The position numbers were made by a program, and so were the translations under genes. A stretch of DNA of 64,000 nt from assembly GCF_029852145.1 (NCBI RefSeq), contig NC_079974.1, forward strand, positions 9,160,348 to 9,224,347, written 5' to 3'. This document shows positions 24,401 to 34,379 of the stretch, one piece after another. Below the pieces are notes generated by a model. It saw nothing but the letters and a program-made list of their open reading frames with translations. It had not been told where the DNA came from and ran no database searches. This DNA comes from Microplitis mediator. Taxonomy: Eukaryota; Arthropoda; Insecta; Hymenoptera; Braconidae. How positions within the stretch are numbered: position 1 is the stretch's first letter; every line of letters starts with the position of its first letter.

Positions 24401-24918
24401 ATTAAAACATTCTTATATCAGCCACGTGACACCAATTCCTTGGTTGGGAGACAGAATAAAATAATTTCATATTATAACTTATAATTTAATGATTGGTACC
24501 CAATCTCTCATAAGTTCTCACACTAACCACGTGACGGTTCAATCGAACTCCTTGGCTGAGTTATAGAACGAGGTAATTCGGTATTCCGATATTAAATAAT
24601 AAATAAAATAACCCTTTCGCCCGTCGCCTTCACTCACTCCGATCGTGACATATTCAATATTTATTCAATACAATTTATTCGAACATTCATTTTTTAACTT
24701 TAATATTTTCATTTTCATATTTATTTATTTATAATTATTAACAACAATATTTCATAATAAAAATGATTTGAATTTAAATTAAAATTTAAAAATCATCAGC
24801 CGTAATAATGACTGGAAGTTTTCAGCTAATTAATTAATATATGCATAGCCAGATGGCATAGCATGTACGATTTTTAATTAATTGGTTGACAGCAAGAATA
24901 AGACGTCGTGACGTCACA
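21467..24918 (-). mobile_element. Gypsy-type LTR, truncated, minus strand, with a nested insertion
   Basis: On the minus strand this matches the LTR at 51634-53281, starting TGTGACGTCACGACGTC (complement ends at 24918) and running to about position 53050 of that copy. The last 230 bp or so of the LTR are missing, so it is cut at the junction with the R4-like element. The match is interrupted by 2150 bp (22501-24650). No internal Gypsy sequence follows on either side. Confidence 0.8.
22501..24650. mobile_element. 2.15-kb LTR-like insertion, non-coding
   Basis: It starts TGTAACAATCG and ends CGATCGTGACA, an imperfect 11-bp inverted pair of TGT...ACA type. Both flanks resume the Gypsy LTR match. 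I see no clean target duplication. It contains three copies of the palindrome GCCTAGGC (23618, 23724, 23817), each in a similar frame of GTGACG/GTGAGG before and GGAGTCC-like sequence after. Two CCACGTGAC...TCCTTGG motifs lie at about 24423 and 24527. No ORF. It looks like a solo LTR of the same broad type as the structured elements at 26580 and 61317, which also begin TGTAAC. Confidence 0.55.
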
Positions 24919-25573
24919 CTAATATTGCGATGGATTTATTCGAGGCTGATCAAAACAACTTGTAACCGGTGCTCAAAAGCCAAAACAAATACTTAGAGGC
25001 TTAGATGTGCCGTCGTGTCCCAGTCTCCCTTACCTTGTGTGCAATAGAGAGAATTTTTCCGACATTTTTATTATAACAGCTAATCAGTAAGAGAATCGAT
25101 AAGAAATTCAAATTAAAAATTATCAAATTAATCAAATAGTTCCACTTAAAATAGCACTATTAACTTTTTTTAACTCAGCCAAATACATCTCTATATTTAC
25201 AGCATTAAAAATCACTAAGACATATAATTATCAATAAATAAACGTAGATACTTTTTATTTGATTAACATCGCGTTGAATTGATTGAGAAAAAATTTTAAA
25301 TCTTACATTAACTCTAAGAAATTTGACTCGATTCAATAGGGATTTAACAAGAATAAATTGACAGTTATTGAAAATAATTAATTTTTATTGAATAATATTC
25401 TTTTAATACTGAACAAGCTTATTATAAATTTAAATATACATTTTAGTCCAAAATAAAAAAGATACATAATAGCTTGGAAGTCTGACGGAACCTATGTGTC
25501 ATTTTCACCAATTTTTTCATTACTCGCCCCAAGGCTCTCGTTACTCTTTTTCCTGATCTTATCATCACTTTTA
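24919..25573. other. AT-rich spacer, no gene seen
   Basis: A moderately GC patch lies at about 24940-25060 and AT-rich sequence follows up to the 3' end of the hAT pseudogene. No structure recognised. Confidence 0.45.
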
Positions 25574-26575
25574 TTACTTTTTTTTCTTCTTTATCGTGTC
25601 GTTTCCAGTTTCAATTTTCACAAGATCTTGATAATTACTGCGCACTATCATCACGTCGTTTATATTATCACTTGTCATTTTACACCTTAGTTTTGAGAAT
25701 GCAAATCGCAATCCAGAAAACAGCCTTTCAACACTAACTTGTGTTGCTAGTGTACTATGGACTACCACAGCGATTTTATATAGAGACCCAATTCAGGTAT
25801 ATTTATGTTTTTCCCAAAACGCCATTAAACTTTCTTTTTTGTCATCTCGAACATACTTATCAATAGAACTATGCAAGCTTGGTTGAATTTCTGCAATAGA
25901 TTCAGATGAATTATTGAGGAGTTCTCTTTTTGTTGCTGCTTTTATTATAGCCGCAGCTTCATTTTCATCATCTTCTTTGCTTGATATTTCTTGATTTAAA
26001 TCTTCAATCATCTCTGGCTGTTAATTGATTTCTTTATCACGCTGATCTACTTTATTCATTCTACTCCATATTTTTTAAATATGGTCTATCGCGATTTTTT
26101 GCTGTTTTTCATCGAGAATGAAACTTACATAAGGATCCAAAAATAATGAGGCTTGAAGTGTTTCATTATTAAATAATTCTTTCTCCCTATGTAGCATATT
26201 TTGAACTATGGTTTTAGCTAATGGTGTTCTTATTTTATCTGTTCGTGGGCGACAATTTCACCAGGCTACATAAAAATCTGTCATGAACAATTGTTCCGTT
26301 TCCAGTTTTTTTGTTGCTATTTTGGCTGGTTCTAAAGTTTTTACAATAACCTCAATATTTTTCCAATCATAGGCGTTCACATACTTTTTGACATATGGTG
26401 GAAAGTCTCTATAATTCAGCAATAAAAACAACATATCATATGTGTTGTGCCAACGAGTAGGCACATCGAGTACTGGTTTCGCTTTTCCTGGTGATAAGTG
26501 TAATATTTTCTCCATTGTCGATGGTACTCGCAGATGGTTGATTGCCGCTCGAGCTTTTTTAATTGTTTTTAAAAT
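25574..26575 (-). pseudogene. hAT transposase, C-terminal half
   Basis: This continues the gene fragment at 33530-34372. Minus-strand reading gives KARAAINHLRVPS, a TRWHNTYDML segment (typical of the hAT core), LFLDPYVSF, an acidic linker and the C-terminal dimerisation domain with ATQVSVERLFSGLRFAF. All of it lies in a single frame broken by four stops (TGA 26258-26260, two TAA around 26020-26080, TGA 25793-25795). There are no frameshifts, so decay is by point mutation. hAT transposases excise and insert elements with 8-bp duplications. No terminal repeats were identified here. Confidence 0.85.
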
Positions 26576-26998
26576 ATACTGTAACGGGTCAAAATTGAAT
26601 TTACCGCGTTCAAATAAATTCAAAATAAAATCTATTGTTCACACCGTCGATATAGTTGCAATACCACCCAGGGTTATCCGGGTAAGTTGCGACTAGTCGA
26701 CCGGGGAGTGGAAATTGGAGGCTCGTCCGTCAGTCCCCAATTAGCGTTAAGTAGTAGTGACTGATAACTGAAGACACCCGAAGTCATGCGGGGAGGAAGA
26801 TCTCATAAACGGAAGCCGGAACGGAAAGCGGCACTTGTCACGAGAGCGACGGGACTGTAAGGACGCATGAAAGTATAAGTGGGTAATAGAAATGACGCCA
26901 TCAACCGACGCCGTGATTTATTCTTAGGTAATTATTTATTCACACTTGGGTTAACGATTGTGGAACCATGCGACAATTATTTTCAAATCGTATATAAA

Positions 26999-27117
26999 AT
27001 ACCAGGCAGGTAGCCGGTATTCCTTTAGAAAATTACTTATTGTATTTGAAAAACAGGTGAAGGAGAGACCGCGAGTTTATTTATTTATATAAATTTATTC
27101 CAGGCCGGAAGCCGGAA
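26999..27117. other. Two hairpins with AGGC-GCC inner stems
   Basis: At 26999-27020 the stem is ATACC/GGTAT around AGGCAGGTAGCC. At 27098-27117 the stem is TTCC/GGAA around AGGCCGGAAGCC, extending outward as AAATT/AATTT past an A-A mismatch. The two differ in outer stem sequence but keep the inner GGC/GCC pair and a 5-nt loop. Confidence 0.65.
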
Positions 27118-27132
27118 AAATTTATTAAGTAT

Positions 27133-28223
27133 TGTAAAATATTAACTTAAAACTACATTAAATATTTAGTTTGCTGGATCGGGATGGTGAAAGAAATAAA
27201 AATTCACTTGTACAATGTATTGTCCATATTTAATAAAAATAAATCACAGATAATAGCATAGAGTACAAAAGTTGATCACGAGTTCATAACAGAGCACTTA
27301 TGAAACATAATTCGATTGCGTTTGAGTTTCGTTGAGTTCAATATAAATTCATGGCACCGTACATATGAAATAATATATTATATACATATATACATATAGC
27401 GCAGTTGATGTGAAGATTGAGTTTATCGAGTTTATGGAATACAATCTTTCTATAATTTTACACGACACCATACACGTGAATGAATATATTATATAGAGCG
27501 CAGTAATGAATAAATTATTAACAATTAATAATTCACAATGTCACAAATATTCCGAGTATAATTTTAAGTCACAAGTAATTTTAAACGCGACATGTAGAGT
27601 ACGAGTAAGAACCGAGTAATGATAATTAGATGCGTAGAGAGCCGAGTCTGAACGTATATTGATTCTTTGCAGTCACAAATAAAATTTGATATTTATTTTA
27701 GAGATTAAGTATTACTGGATGACTGAATGATGACATCAGTCACACCAGTTGACATCGAGTACGGGTAAATAATTAAGCAATGAGTAATGAAAGTAAATTG
27801 TAAATTTGGAATAAATTATTTGTGGCTGCAAAGTTACTTGATGGCCAGTATGTATATAGATATAGCCGGCAGGTTAGTTTAACACGCGGTCAACACAAAA
27901 AATGATCACAGAATTTTTGTATGACATTAAGAATATAATTGAAGAATATAGATGATAAAAAATACCTGATGAATCGGCGAGTTATGGTCAGAATGATATA
28001 ATCAATGACGCAGAGTAATTTGCACGATGTAATTAAATTTTATAAATGCTGATAGCACGTGGTGTTCTATAACAGGTGTTGTAGAATAATGGCTGTTGCC
28101 GCGTAGCTGGCTATCGAGTTGAAATTCCGAGTATCAGAGGGCGCGTCGATAGCAGCACCTCTGGTATAGTAGAGCGTAGAGTTATCAAGTGTTCTGGCGC
28201 GAACATTTGATATTTACGCAACA
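27133..28223 (-). mobile_element. Solo LTR, second copy (1091 bp)
   Basis: The minus-strand sequence starts TGTTGCG (complement ends 28223) and ends TTTTACA (27133). It is flanked by the perfect 5-bp duplication AGTAT (27128-27132 and 28224-28228). It is similar end to end to the split solo LTR at 4768-9112. No internal region is attached. It lies inside the 26580-33525 insertion and separates two hairpin clusters that were once adjacent. Confidence 0.9.
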
Positions 28224-28327
28224 AGTATTTAGTCGTATATCTGGTATCATTGCATCGTAATTAATTCGGAAAATAACACTTATAAATTGGCTAGAATTAA
28301 ATTAAATAAATTAAATAATTTAATTAA

Positions 28328-28435
28328 CTCTAGGCAGCTTGCCGGAGCTATTGCGTAGTAAAACATTTCCAGGCAGTTCGCCGGATATGTTCTAGAAATT
28401 TCCAGGTAGATCGTGTAACCCACGCACCGGAAATT
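28328..28435. other. Three hairpins with conserved AGGCAG-GCC loops
   Basis: The stems are CTCT/GGAG (28328-28347), ACAT-T-TCC/GGA-T-ATGT (28363-28390) and AATTTCC/GGAAATT (28397-28435). The first two enclose AGGCAG(C/T)T(T/C)GCC. The third encloses AGGTAGATCG and an inner CGTG/CACG hairpin. They match the pair at 26999-27117 in loop but not in stem sequence. Confidence 0.65.
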
Positions 28436-28907
28436 ATCGGTTCTAGTTAATAATCGAGTCCGTAAAATAAATGAATCAATTAATAAGATAAATAAATTAA
28501 AATTAATTAAAATTAAAATAAAGAAAGTTTACGTCTCGGTAATAAACATAAATTTCGTAGTCAAGGTCACCGGTAGTGACAAGTCAGTTATTAATAAAGG
28601 AAATTAATTTAAATAAAATAATTAGTTAAATAAAGAAATAAATTAAGTAAGGAAAATAAATGAATTAAACGAAAAAAGGAAATTTAAAAATTAACTCGTT
28701 CTTAAAATAACCGAAAACTTGGAGGAATGAAATGCTGATAAGAGTTTGGAAAAAGTTATTGAAACAGAGTAAAATTAAAACACGTAAAGGAGTTGAAAAG
28801 TAATTAAAAATAAATAATTAATTAATTGAATTAATCTCTTTAATTTAAATATTTAATTAATTAATTTATTTATTGAAAAGGAAAAGTTGTGGTGGGAGAA
28901 CTAGTCC

Positions 28908-28973
28908 ATGGCGAGACGCCATTCGATTCAAAATTATAAAATTCAGTGTGAGTGTGGAATAGTCCAGGGGACT
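28908..28973. other. Two short hairpins
   Basis: ATGGCG-AGA-CGCCAT lies at 28908-28922 and AGTCC-AGG-GGACT at 28961-28973. The second has the same 3-nt loop as CGTCC-AGG-GGACG at 62923-62935 in the right-hand element, with the end pair changed from C-G to A-T. Confidence 0.65.
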
Positions 28974-29045
28974 GAGTAAATGCGTGTGTGTGAAATAAAG
29001 GAAATAAATAATTGCGGGTAATTATTATTGTGATTTCAAAAGAGT

Positions 29046-29318
29046 GTGTGTGATATGCCAAAGGTAATGCCTATGTTTAAAACTATTGCGGGTTATAAAA
29101 TAGAATCGGTTTTAAGTGAAATATTGCGGGTCATAAATAAAATAAAAGGTTTATATTATAACGTATACCGTTTTTTAATTCGCGACGGATACGCGAATAA
29201 ATTCGGTAAACCGTATGCGGTCACCCACGTGGAATACAAAATTATAAATAATGATAACAAATGTGACTCAAAAAATAATAATAGTAAAATATCCGTAAAT
29301 AATAAGATTAAACAATAA
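29046..29318 (+). CDS. Small unrecognised ORF in the insertion
   Basis: A 90-codon frame with ATG or GTG starts near 29046-29055 and a stop at 29316. It begins with a hydrophobic and basic part (about residues 10-60, including VLSEILRVINKIKG and RFLIRDGYANKFG) and ends in an Asn/Lys-rich tail. It follows two hairpins in the leader-like part of the insertion. No family is recognised. It might be a leader peptide of the element or chance. Confidence 0.25.
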   Translation: MCDMPKVMPMFKTIAGYKIESVLSEILRVINKIKGLYYNVYRFLIRDGYANKFGKPYAVTHVEYKIINNDNKCDSKNNNSKISVNNKIKQ

Positions 29319-29344
29319 ATAAAATAAAAGTGTGCTTGAACCAG

Positions 29345-29396
29345 CTCCCCAGGCTGGGTTAGTGCACGAGGGCGCCAGCCCGTTTTTACAAAACGG
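29345..29396. other. GGGCGCCAG module with hairpin, copy A
   Basis: CAGGCTGGGTTAG is followed by GGGCGCCAG and then the hairpin CCGTTTT-TAC-AAAACGG (29380-29396). The complement begins TGGCGCCC, the start shared by several retroelement primer-binding sites, so on the minus strand this could be an LTR/PBS junction. It is repeated at 31187-31243 with a different stem. Confidence 0.5.
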
Positions 29397-31186
29397 ACAA
29401 AAATAATCCCAAATCAGGGGAGGGATCACAGGACCAAATTTCGAGCGAGAATGTATGCACCAAACGGAAATAACCAAATAAATATAATGAATAAAAATAA
29501 TAAAGAATAATTATCACTAAAATATATCCAGGAAATAAACAAACAAACGTTGGCTATCACTGGAATCCTTCTTTCATATTATTTAATCCAAATATATTTA
29601 TAAATATAAATCCAATAACTTTTACAATACCGATTATCATTTAATATACACTAATTCATCATAATAAATTTCAACAAATTATAATATGCTCATTACAGTC
29701 AAATAATAATAAAAATCAAATCAATTAAATTAAATTATCCGCTGGGGAATTCAAATTACAAATTACAAATTTTACTGATTATACTCAATATAAAATTCAT
29801 ATAAATAAAAATACTAATTTCTTTCTTTATTTTATATTATTTACTCTGGGGAGAGAAAGACGCAACACTGGGTTGCATAACATCAATTATAAAATAAATT
29901 TTACCCAGAGAAATAACATTTTAAATACTATCGTAAGACAAAACGCTATCCTTGTCTATAATCCACTAAGGAATTTATTTGACGCGTCTACGCACGTATA
30001 CCAAACTGTGTGACATACGCCGAATATACTCAACTTATTATTATAAATAATAACTCAGGTTCAATTATTAATCAATTAAATATCGCGATCAACTCTACTG
30101 AGGGTCCAGCGATAGCCGATGTAACAAATGATAATACAGATGACTTACCGGCGTTGTTAATAATTTACTTCTCGAGTTTTTAAATAACAATAAAAATCCG
30201 AAACTTTTTACTTTCAATTCAATATACCGAAAAAAACAAATGATCACCAAATTAACTCTCTTTAATATTTAATTAATTTTGTAACAGCAACTGGGCCAGA
30301 ATTATTTCACTTAAAAAAAATCACGGACAACAACACGTCCTACCTTTACAATAGCCCGGTCCTCTCCGATTATTTTTCGCGTCGGTTTTCCGAGGGATGG
30401 GTATCACTCACGTGTTATCCCCTCTAATGACCTCGGACCCGAAATTATCAATTAAAATAAAATATCTAAACATATTACTCGACCTGAGTTATATGATAAT
30501 AATAAATTAAATAATATTATTCATCAACATTCATAAACATAATCATAATTAACCCTTTAACCAATAAAACAATTATTATTTCAGTGCATCACGTGGCGGG
30601 AGGGATATATTGATCTTTATCCCCACTATATCGACTTACTCTCCCTTCGGTCGATATTTTTATACAGTATATACGCGCACGTGTGCTACTAACTGAAATG
30701 AAAATCTAGATTAAATACATAAAATTCAAAATAATTATCAAAACATAAACATAAGAAACAATAATTCCAATAAATCATAATTAAATAAATAATCAAAACA
30801 ATATAAATACTTATATAATAAAATATTATAATAAATAAATGCGCTTTAATAGCTAGGAGGTGTTGTTAAATTCACGGCGAAATGGGAAAGCGCGCGCAGC
30901 GATTCACGTTTGAATCGCTACGTGACAATATAAAAAGGTTATAATAAAAGGTTTATATAAAAAAATTAAAATAAGGTTTATGTTATAAGGTTTATAAAAA
31001 GTTATAAGGGTTATATAAGATATAAGGTATATAACGTTCACTACTATTTCACACTACCCACGGCGGAGTGTGGTTAGTGTCAAATAGGCGTTATGGCCCA
31101 CCGATGGTAAAACTGAAAATAAAAATAATAAACAAACCCAAAAAAAACGTCCTTTGAAGATGCCCACGATCCCACTGGACACTCAG
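29397..31186. other. AT-rich non-coding part of the insertion
   Basis: No ORF of note. It contains CGTGACA near 30930 followed by AAGGTTTATAAGG-type repeats up to about 31030. Confidence 0.4.
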
Positions 31187-31243
31187 CTCTTCTCAGGCTG
31201 GGTTAGAAACCGAATTGGGCGCCAGTTCGTGTACCCCACGAAC
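31187..31243. other. GGGCGCCAG module with hairpin, copy B
   Basis: It has the same order as copy A: CAGGCTGGGTTAG, GGGCGCCAG, then a hairpin with an unrelated stem, GTTCGTG-TACCC-CACGAAC (31225-31243). Flanking ACAAAAATAA/ACAAAATAA is shared. Confidence 0.5.
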
Positions 31244-31609
31244 AAAATAACAAATAAACAATAAGAAAGAAAATGAAATGAAAATGAAATAATAAAATAA
31301 AACAGAGAGCAGTTTTCAGGTATTGGAAGAGGATAGCAAGAAAGAGATAGTTTGCAATAAATAAATAATCAAATCTAAATCAATCCCGGGTTGGTAGCCA
31401 TTTACCCGATATATTTTAAATTAATAAACAAAATTGTTTCAACGGGTATTAACAATAATTAAAAATATAAATAATAAAGTTTCACTTCACAATATAAATT
31501 CTTGTGTGACCAATAGTCGCATACGCAAAAAAAAACAATAATTAATAAACAAATGTTCCCTTGGCTGTCACTCGCACGTGTTACATAATAAGTATAAATA
31601 ATAATTGTA

Positions 31610-32165
31610 ATTAATAACAATCATTTACCGTCAATAATATATGGTCACCAATAATTAATAAAAGTAAAATAATAATAGTAAATAGTAATAATTATTTACC
31701 GTCCATAATATACGGTCACCAATAATTAATAAAGTAAAATAATAATAGTGAATAGTAATAATTATTTACCGTCACTCACATACACGGTCACCAATAATTA
31801 ATTGAATTCAAAATAATACTAATAAATATTACTAATTATTTACCATCAATAACAGAACGGTCACCAATAATTATCAAAATACAAGATAATACTACTAGAT
31901 ATTAATAATTATTTACCGTTAATAGTATATACGGTCACCAATAATTAATAAAATAAAATAATAATAAATAGAATTAATTATTTACCGTCAATAATATACG
32001 GTCACCAATAATTAATACAAAATACGAAATACTACCAATGAATATTAATAATTATTTACCGTCAATAACATATACGGTCACCAATAATTATTAATAAAAT
32101 TACACGTGAATATTAATAATTATTTACCGTCGACAACATATACGGCCACTAATAATTATTAATAT
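31610..32165. repeat. Tandem ACCGT...ACGGT hairpin array
   Basis: About eight units of roughly 65-80 bp share AATAATTATTTACCGTC...ACGGTCACCAATAATTA. Each unit pairs ACCGT with ACGGT around 9-12 variable bases. Variants include ATGGT against ACCGT (a G-T wobble) and ACCAT against ACGGT (a mismatch). Non-coding. Confidence 0.8.
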
Positions 32166-32229
32166 AAAAATCATAAATTTACCTTCCAATTTTTGGATTT
32201 AAGCTTTGTCGCCGGGACAAAGAATTACG

Positions 32230-32232
<3 letters not shown>

Positions 32233-32312
<80 letters not shown>
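32233..32312. repeat. (AT)40 microsatellite
   Basis: About 40 uninterrupted AT dinucleotides. The Tyr-Ile ORF over it is an artefact of the repeat. Confidence 0.95.
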
Positions 32313-32314
<2 letters not shown>

Positions 32315-33525
32315 AAACCTCTCTCTCACTCACACGTGAGGTATATAATAATAATGGCCACCAACGCGGGACAAATTACACGCCAACGAATTATACACAA
32401 AGGTACTCACAGTCATCGTCGTAGTAAATGATATTGATAGGCTCCATTGCGATTAATTTATGGACAATGATTGTTGCAAAATTAAATCAATCATCCTGCC
32501 CGAAATGGCCAATACTTGTTGCGTATATATATAGATAAATGTATGTCCAAATGGCGTCTCAAAAATAAATTCGGCAACAGTAACAACAGCACACCTTACT
32601 CTCACACAAGTTTATCCACGTCTGACCATGGCAGCACGTGAGTCCCATGCCGGCACCTCGGCCGGCGCCATTTTATAATGGTTTCTCTTTTCAACCAATG
32701 GAGCACTATCTCTGTCGCATGTTAATTCACTCATCGACATCAACATGATGCAATGACTTGTTTGGCATGTAATTTGTCCACTCTCGACATTAAATGGCCA
32801 TTCTTTTTCCAGAGTATAATTAATTATATAATTTTATACATAAATATTCCCTTAGTTTAGTCATAATGCCCGTAAATTTATTTAAATTAAATAAATTCAC
32901 CGAGGCCAACTGTTGCGTTGCCGCGCATGCGCCAACCAACCAAAATAATAATAATAATAATAATCAAAAATTAAAATAAGTAAATACGCAATTAATTATC
33001 CCGGCGGCTATAAAATCCATTGGCAGGTTTATAAAATGCAGTAATTTTTACTGGTATCGCCGCAATTAGTATCTAGTAAATTAAACAAATAATAATAACA
33101 CAGTAAACAAAATAAAATAATACATAAAATAATAATAATAGTATAATAATAATAATAATAATGGGTGAGACGTGCTGAGCAGCGTGTGCTGCCATCTGTT
33201 GCCCTTCTCTGACCTAATGCGAAGATGCCGCGATATTCAAATATCGTGACAGGTATATAGTATAAGGTTTATAAGGTTTAAAAGGTTATAAGTTACAAGG
33301 TTATAAGAAAAAAGGTTAAAAAGGTTTAAATAAATAAAAGGTATAAACGTGAAACGTTAGAATTATATTGATTTATTTATAAATTATCCTTCCTCATCCT
33401 TCTCTTACAATTAAACAAGATTACACCGACCCTGACGATCCAAGATCCGCCTCTGGGAGGCCGTTATTACTTCCAGTGGCGCCCTTAGTAAGGACGACCA
33501 GAGTAATAGCAATAGCCTTTTTATA
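32313..33525. other. Right part of the insertion, non-coding
   Basis: It contains trinucleotide AAT runs (about 32946-32965 and 33130-33165), ATATCGTGACA at about 33242-33252 followed by AAGGTT-rich repeats, and a GC-richer terminal 90 bp with TGGCGCCC at about 33476. No gene. Confidence 0.4.
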
Positions 33526-33529
33526 ATAC

Positions 33530-34372
33530 GAACTTTTAAGAGCATCTTCCACAGCAAGTTGTAATGTATGAGCAGCACATCTCACATAAGTTATTGGTAG
33601 ATCATTAGATTCTAATTTTGTCTGCTCTTCCTCTCGTAAATTCAAAAAGCAATCTTTCCCTTCATTATTTGTGTGATTGTCATATGGGTCACTTATTGAA
33701 TGATCGAGCTCAGTATCTTCAAGTAAACGATCCTCATCTTCAAGGTCTTCTCTTTCTTTACCATCATTATCATTTTCACCATTATCCGTTATTTTATCAT
33801 TTGTCTCACAATCAGCAATCAACACTTCTACAAGTTCATGACACTGATAATCATATTCATTTTGTTCTTCATCTAGCAAGCTGCATAATTTAACCATGTT
33901 AGTTGCATTATCAGAAGTAAAAGAATATATACATGATAAATCAATGTTATACGCATTCAAAATTTTTTAAATTTCTAATTTTAAATTTGCACCTGTGTGT
34001 TTAGCTAATAATTCAACAATTCCTAGCGTTCTGATTGTTAATTTCATATCATGTATTAATTGAATATTCACTGCCAAGAATGAACGACTATTTCTTGTCG
34101 CTATATCAACTTTCAAACATACAAGCTTTTTATCTCTCACTTCACTGTCAGTATACTGTTTAAAATATTTTACTTTTTTTTTCACTAAAGATTTCACGAA
34201 TTCTGGGTTAATTGTTACTCTGTCTTCTTTCGGCATACTAGATATAATTGGATCTAAAATCATTCTTAATCCTGAATCATTGATGATCGAAAAAGGTCTG
34301 CCATTAACTGTTACGAGCTATAACAAACCTTCTTTTATCATTTCTATTGACAGTGGCACGTGATTTAAAAGA
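33530..34372 (-). pseudogene. hAT transposase, N-terminal half
   Basis: Minus-strand reading from about 34372 gives VTVNGRPFSIINDSG, then CLKVDIATRNSRSFLAV, IRTLGIVELLAKHTG and FTSDNATNMVK, the usual order in BED-finger hAT transposases. An acidic linker and RCAAHTLQLAVEDALK follow. The catalytic Asp of the SDNATNM block is present. A TAG (34318-34320) and a TAA (33967-33969) interrupt one otherwise continuous frame. The N-terminus, including any BED finger, is cut off by H-family sequence at about 34380. The C-terminal half is 7 kb away at 25574-26575, beyond the 26580-33525 insertion. Confidence 0.85.
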
Positions 34373-34379
34373 GACAAAA

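Larger units (their letters stand above)
26580..33525 (+). mobile_element. 6.9-kb non-coding LTR-like insertion splitting the hAT gene
   Basis: The two hAT halves abut this block. ATAC flanks it on both sides (26576-26579, 33526-33529), and removing it with one ATAC brings the hAT frame back into register. It begins TGTAACGGG, like the TGTAACAGG start at 61317. It has no retroviral-type coding region. It has a patch resembling a tRNA-Pro primer site (TGGAGGCTCGTCCG, about 26718), several hairpin clusters, a nested solo LTR, two GGGCGCCAG modules, two tracts of AAGGTTTATAAGG-type repeats each following CGTGACA (from about 30931 and 33252), a tandem hairpin array and an (AT)40 tract. I could not find matching 5' and 3' LTRs, so it may be one very long LTR, a composite, or a large non-autonomous derivative. 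The right end (TTTTTATA) is not a typical LTR end. Confidence 0.55.

Noticed and set aside
32206..32424. Tyr-Ile repeat ORF
   Set aside because: Translation of the (AT)40 microsatellite.
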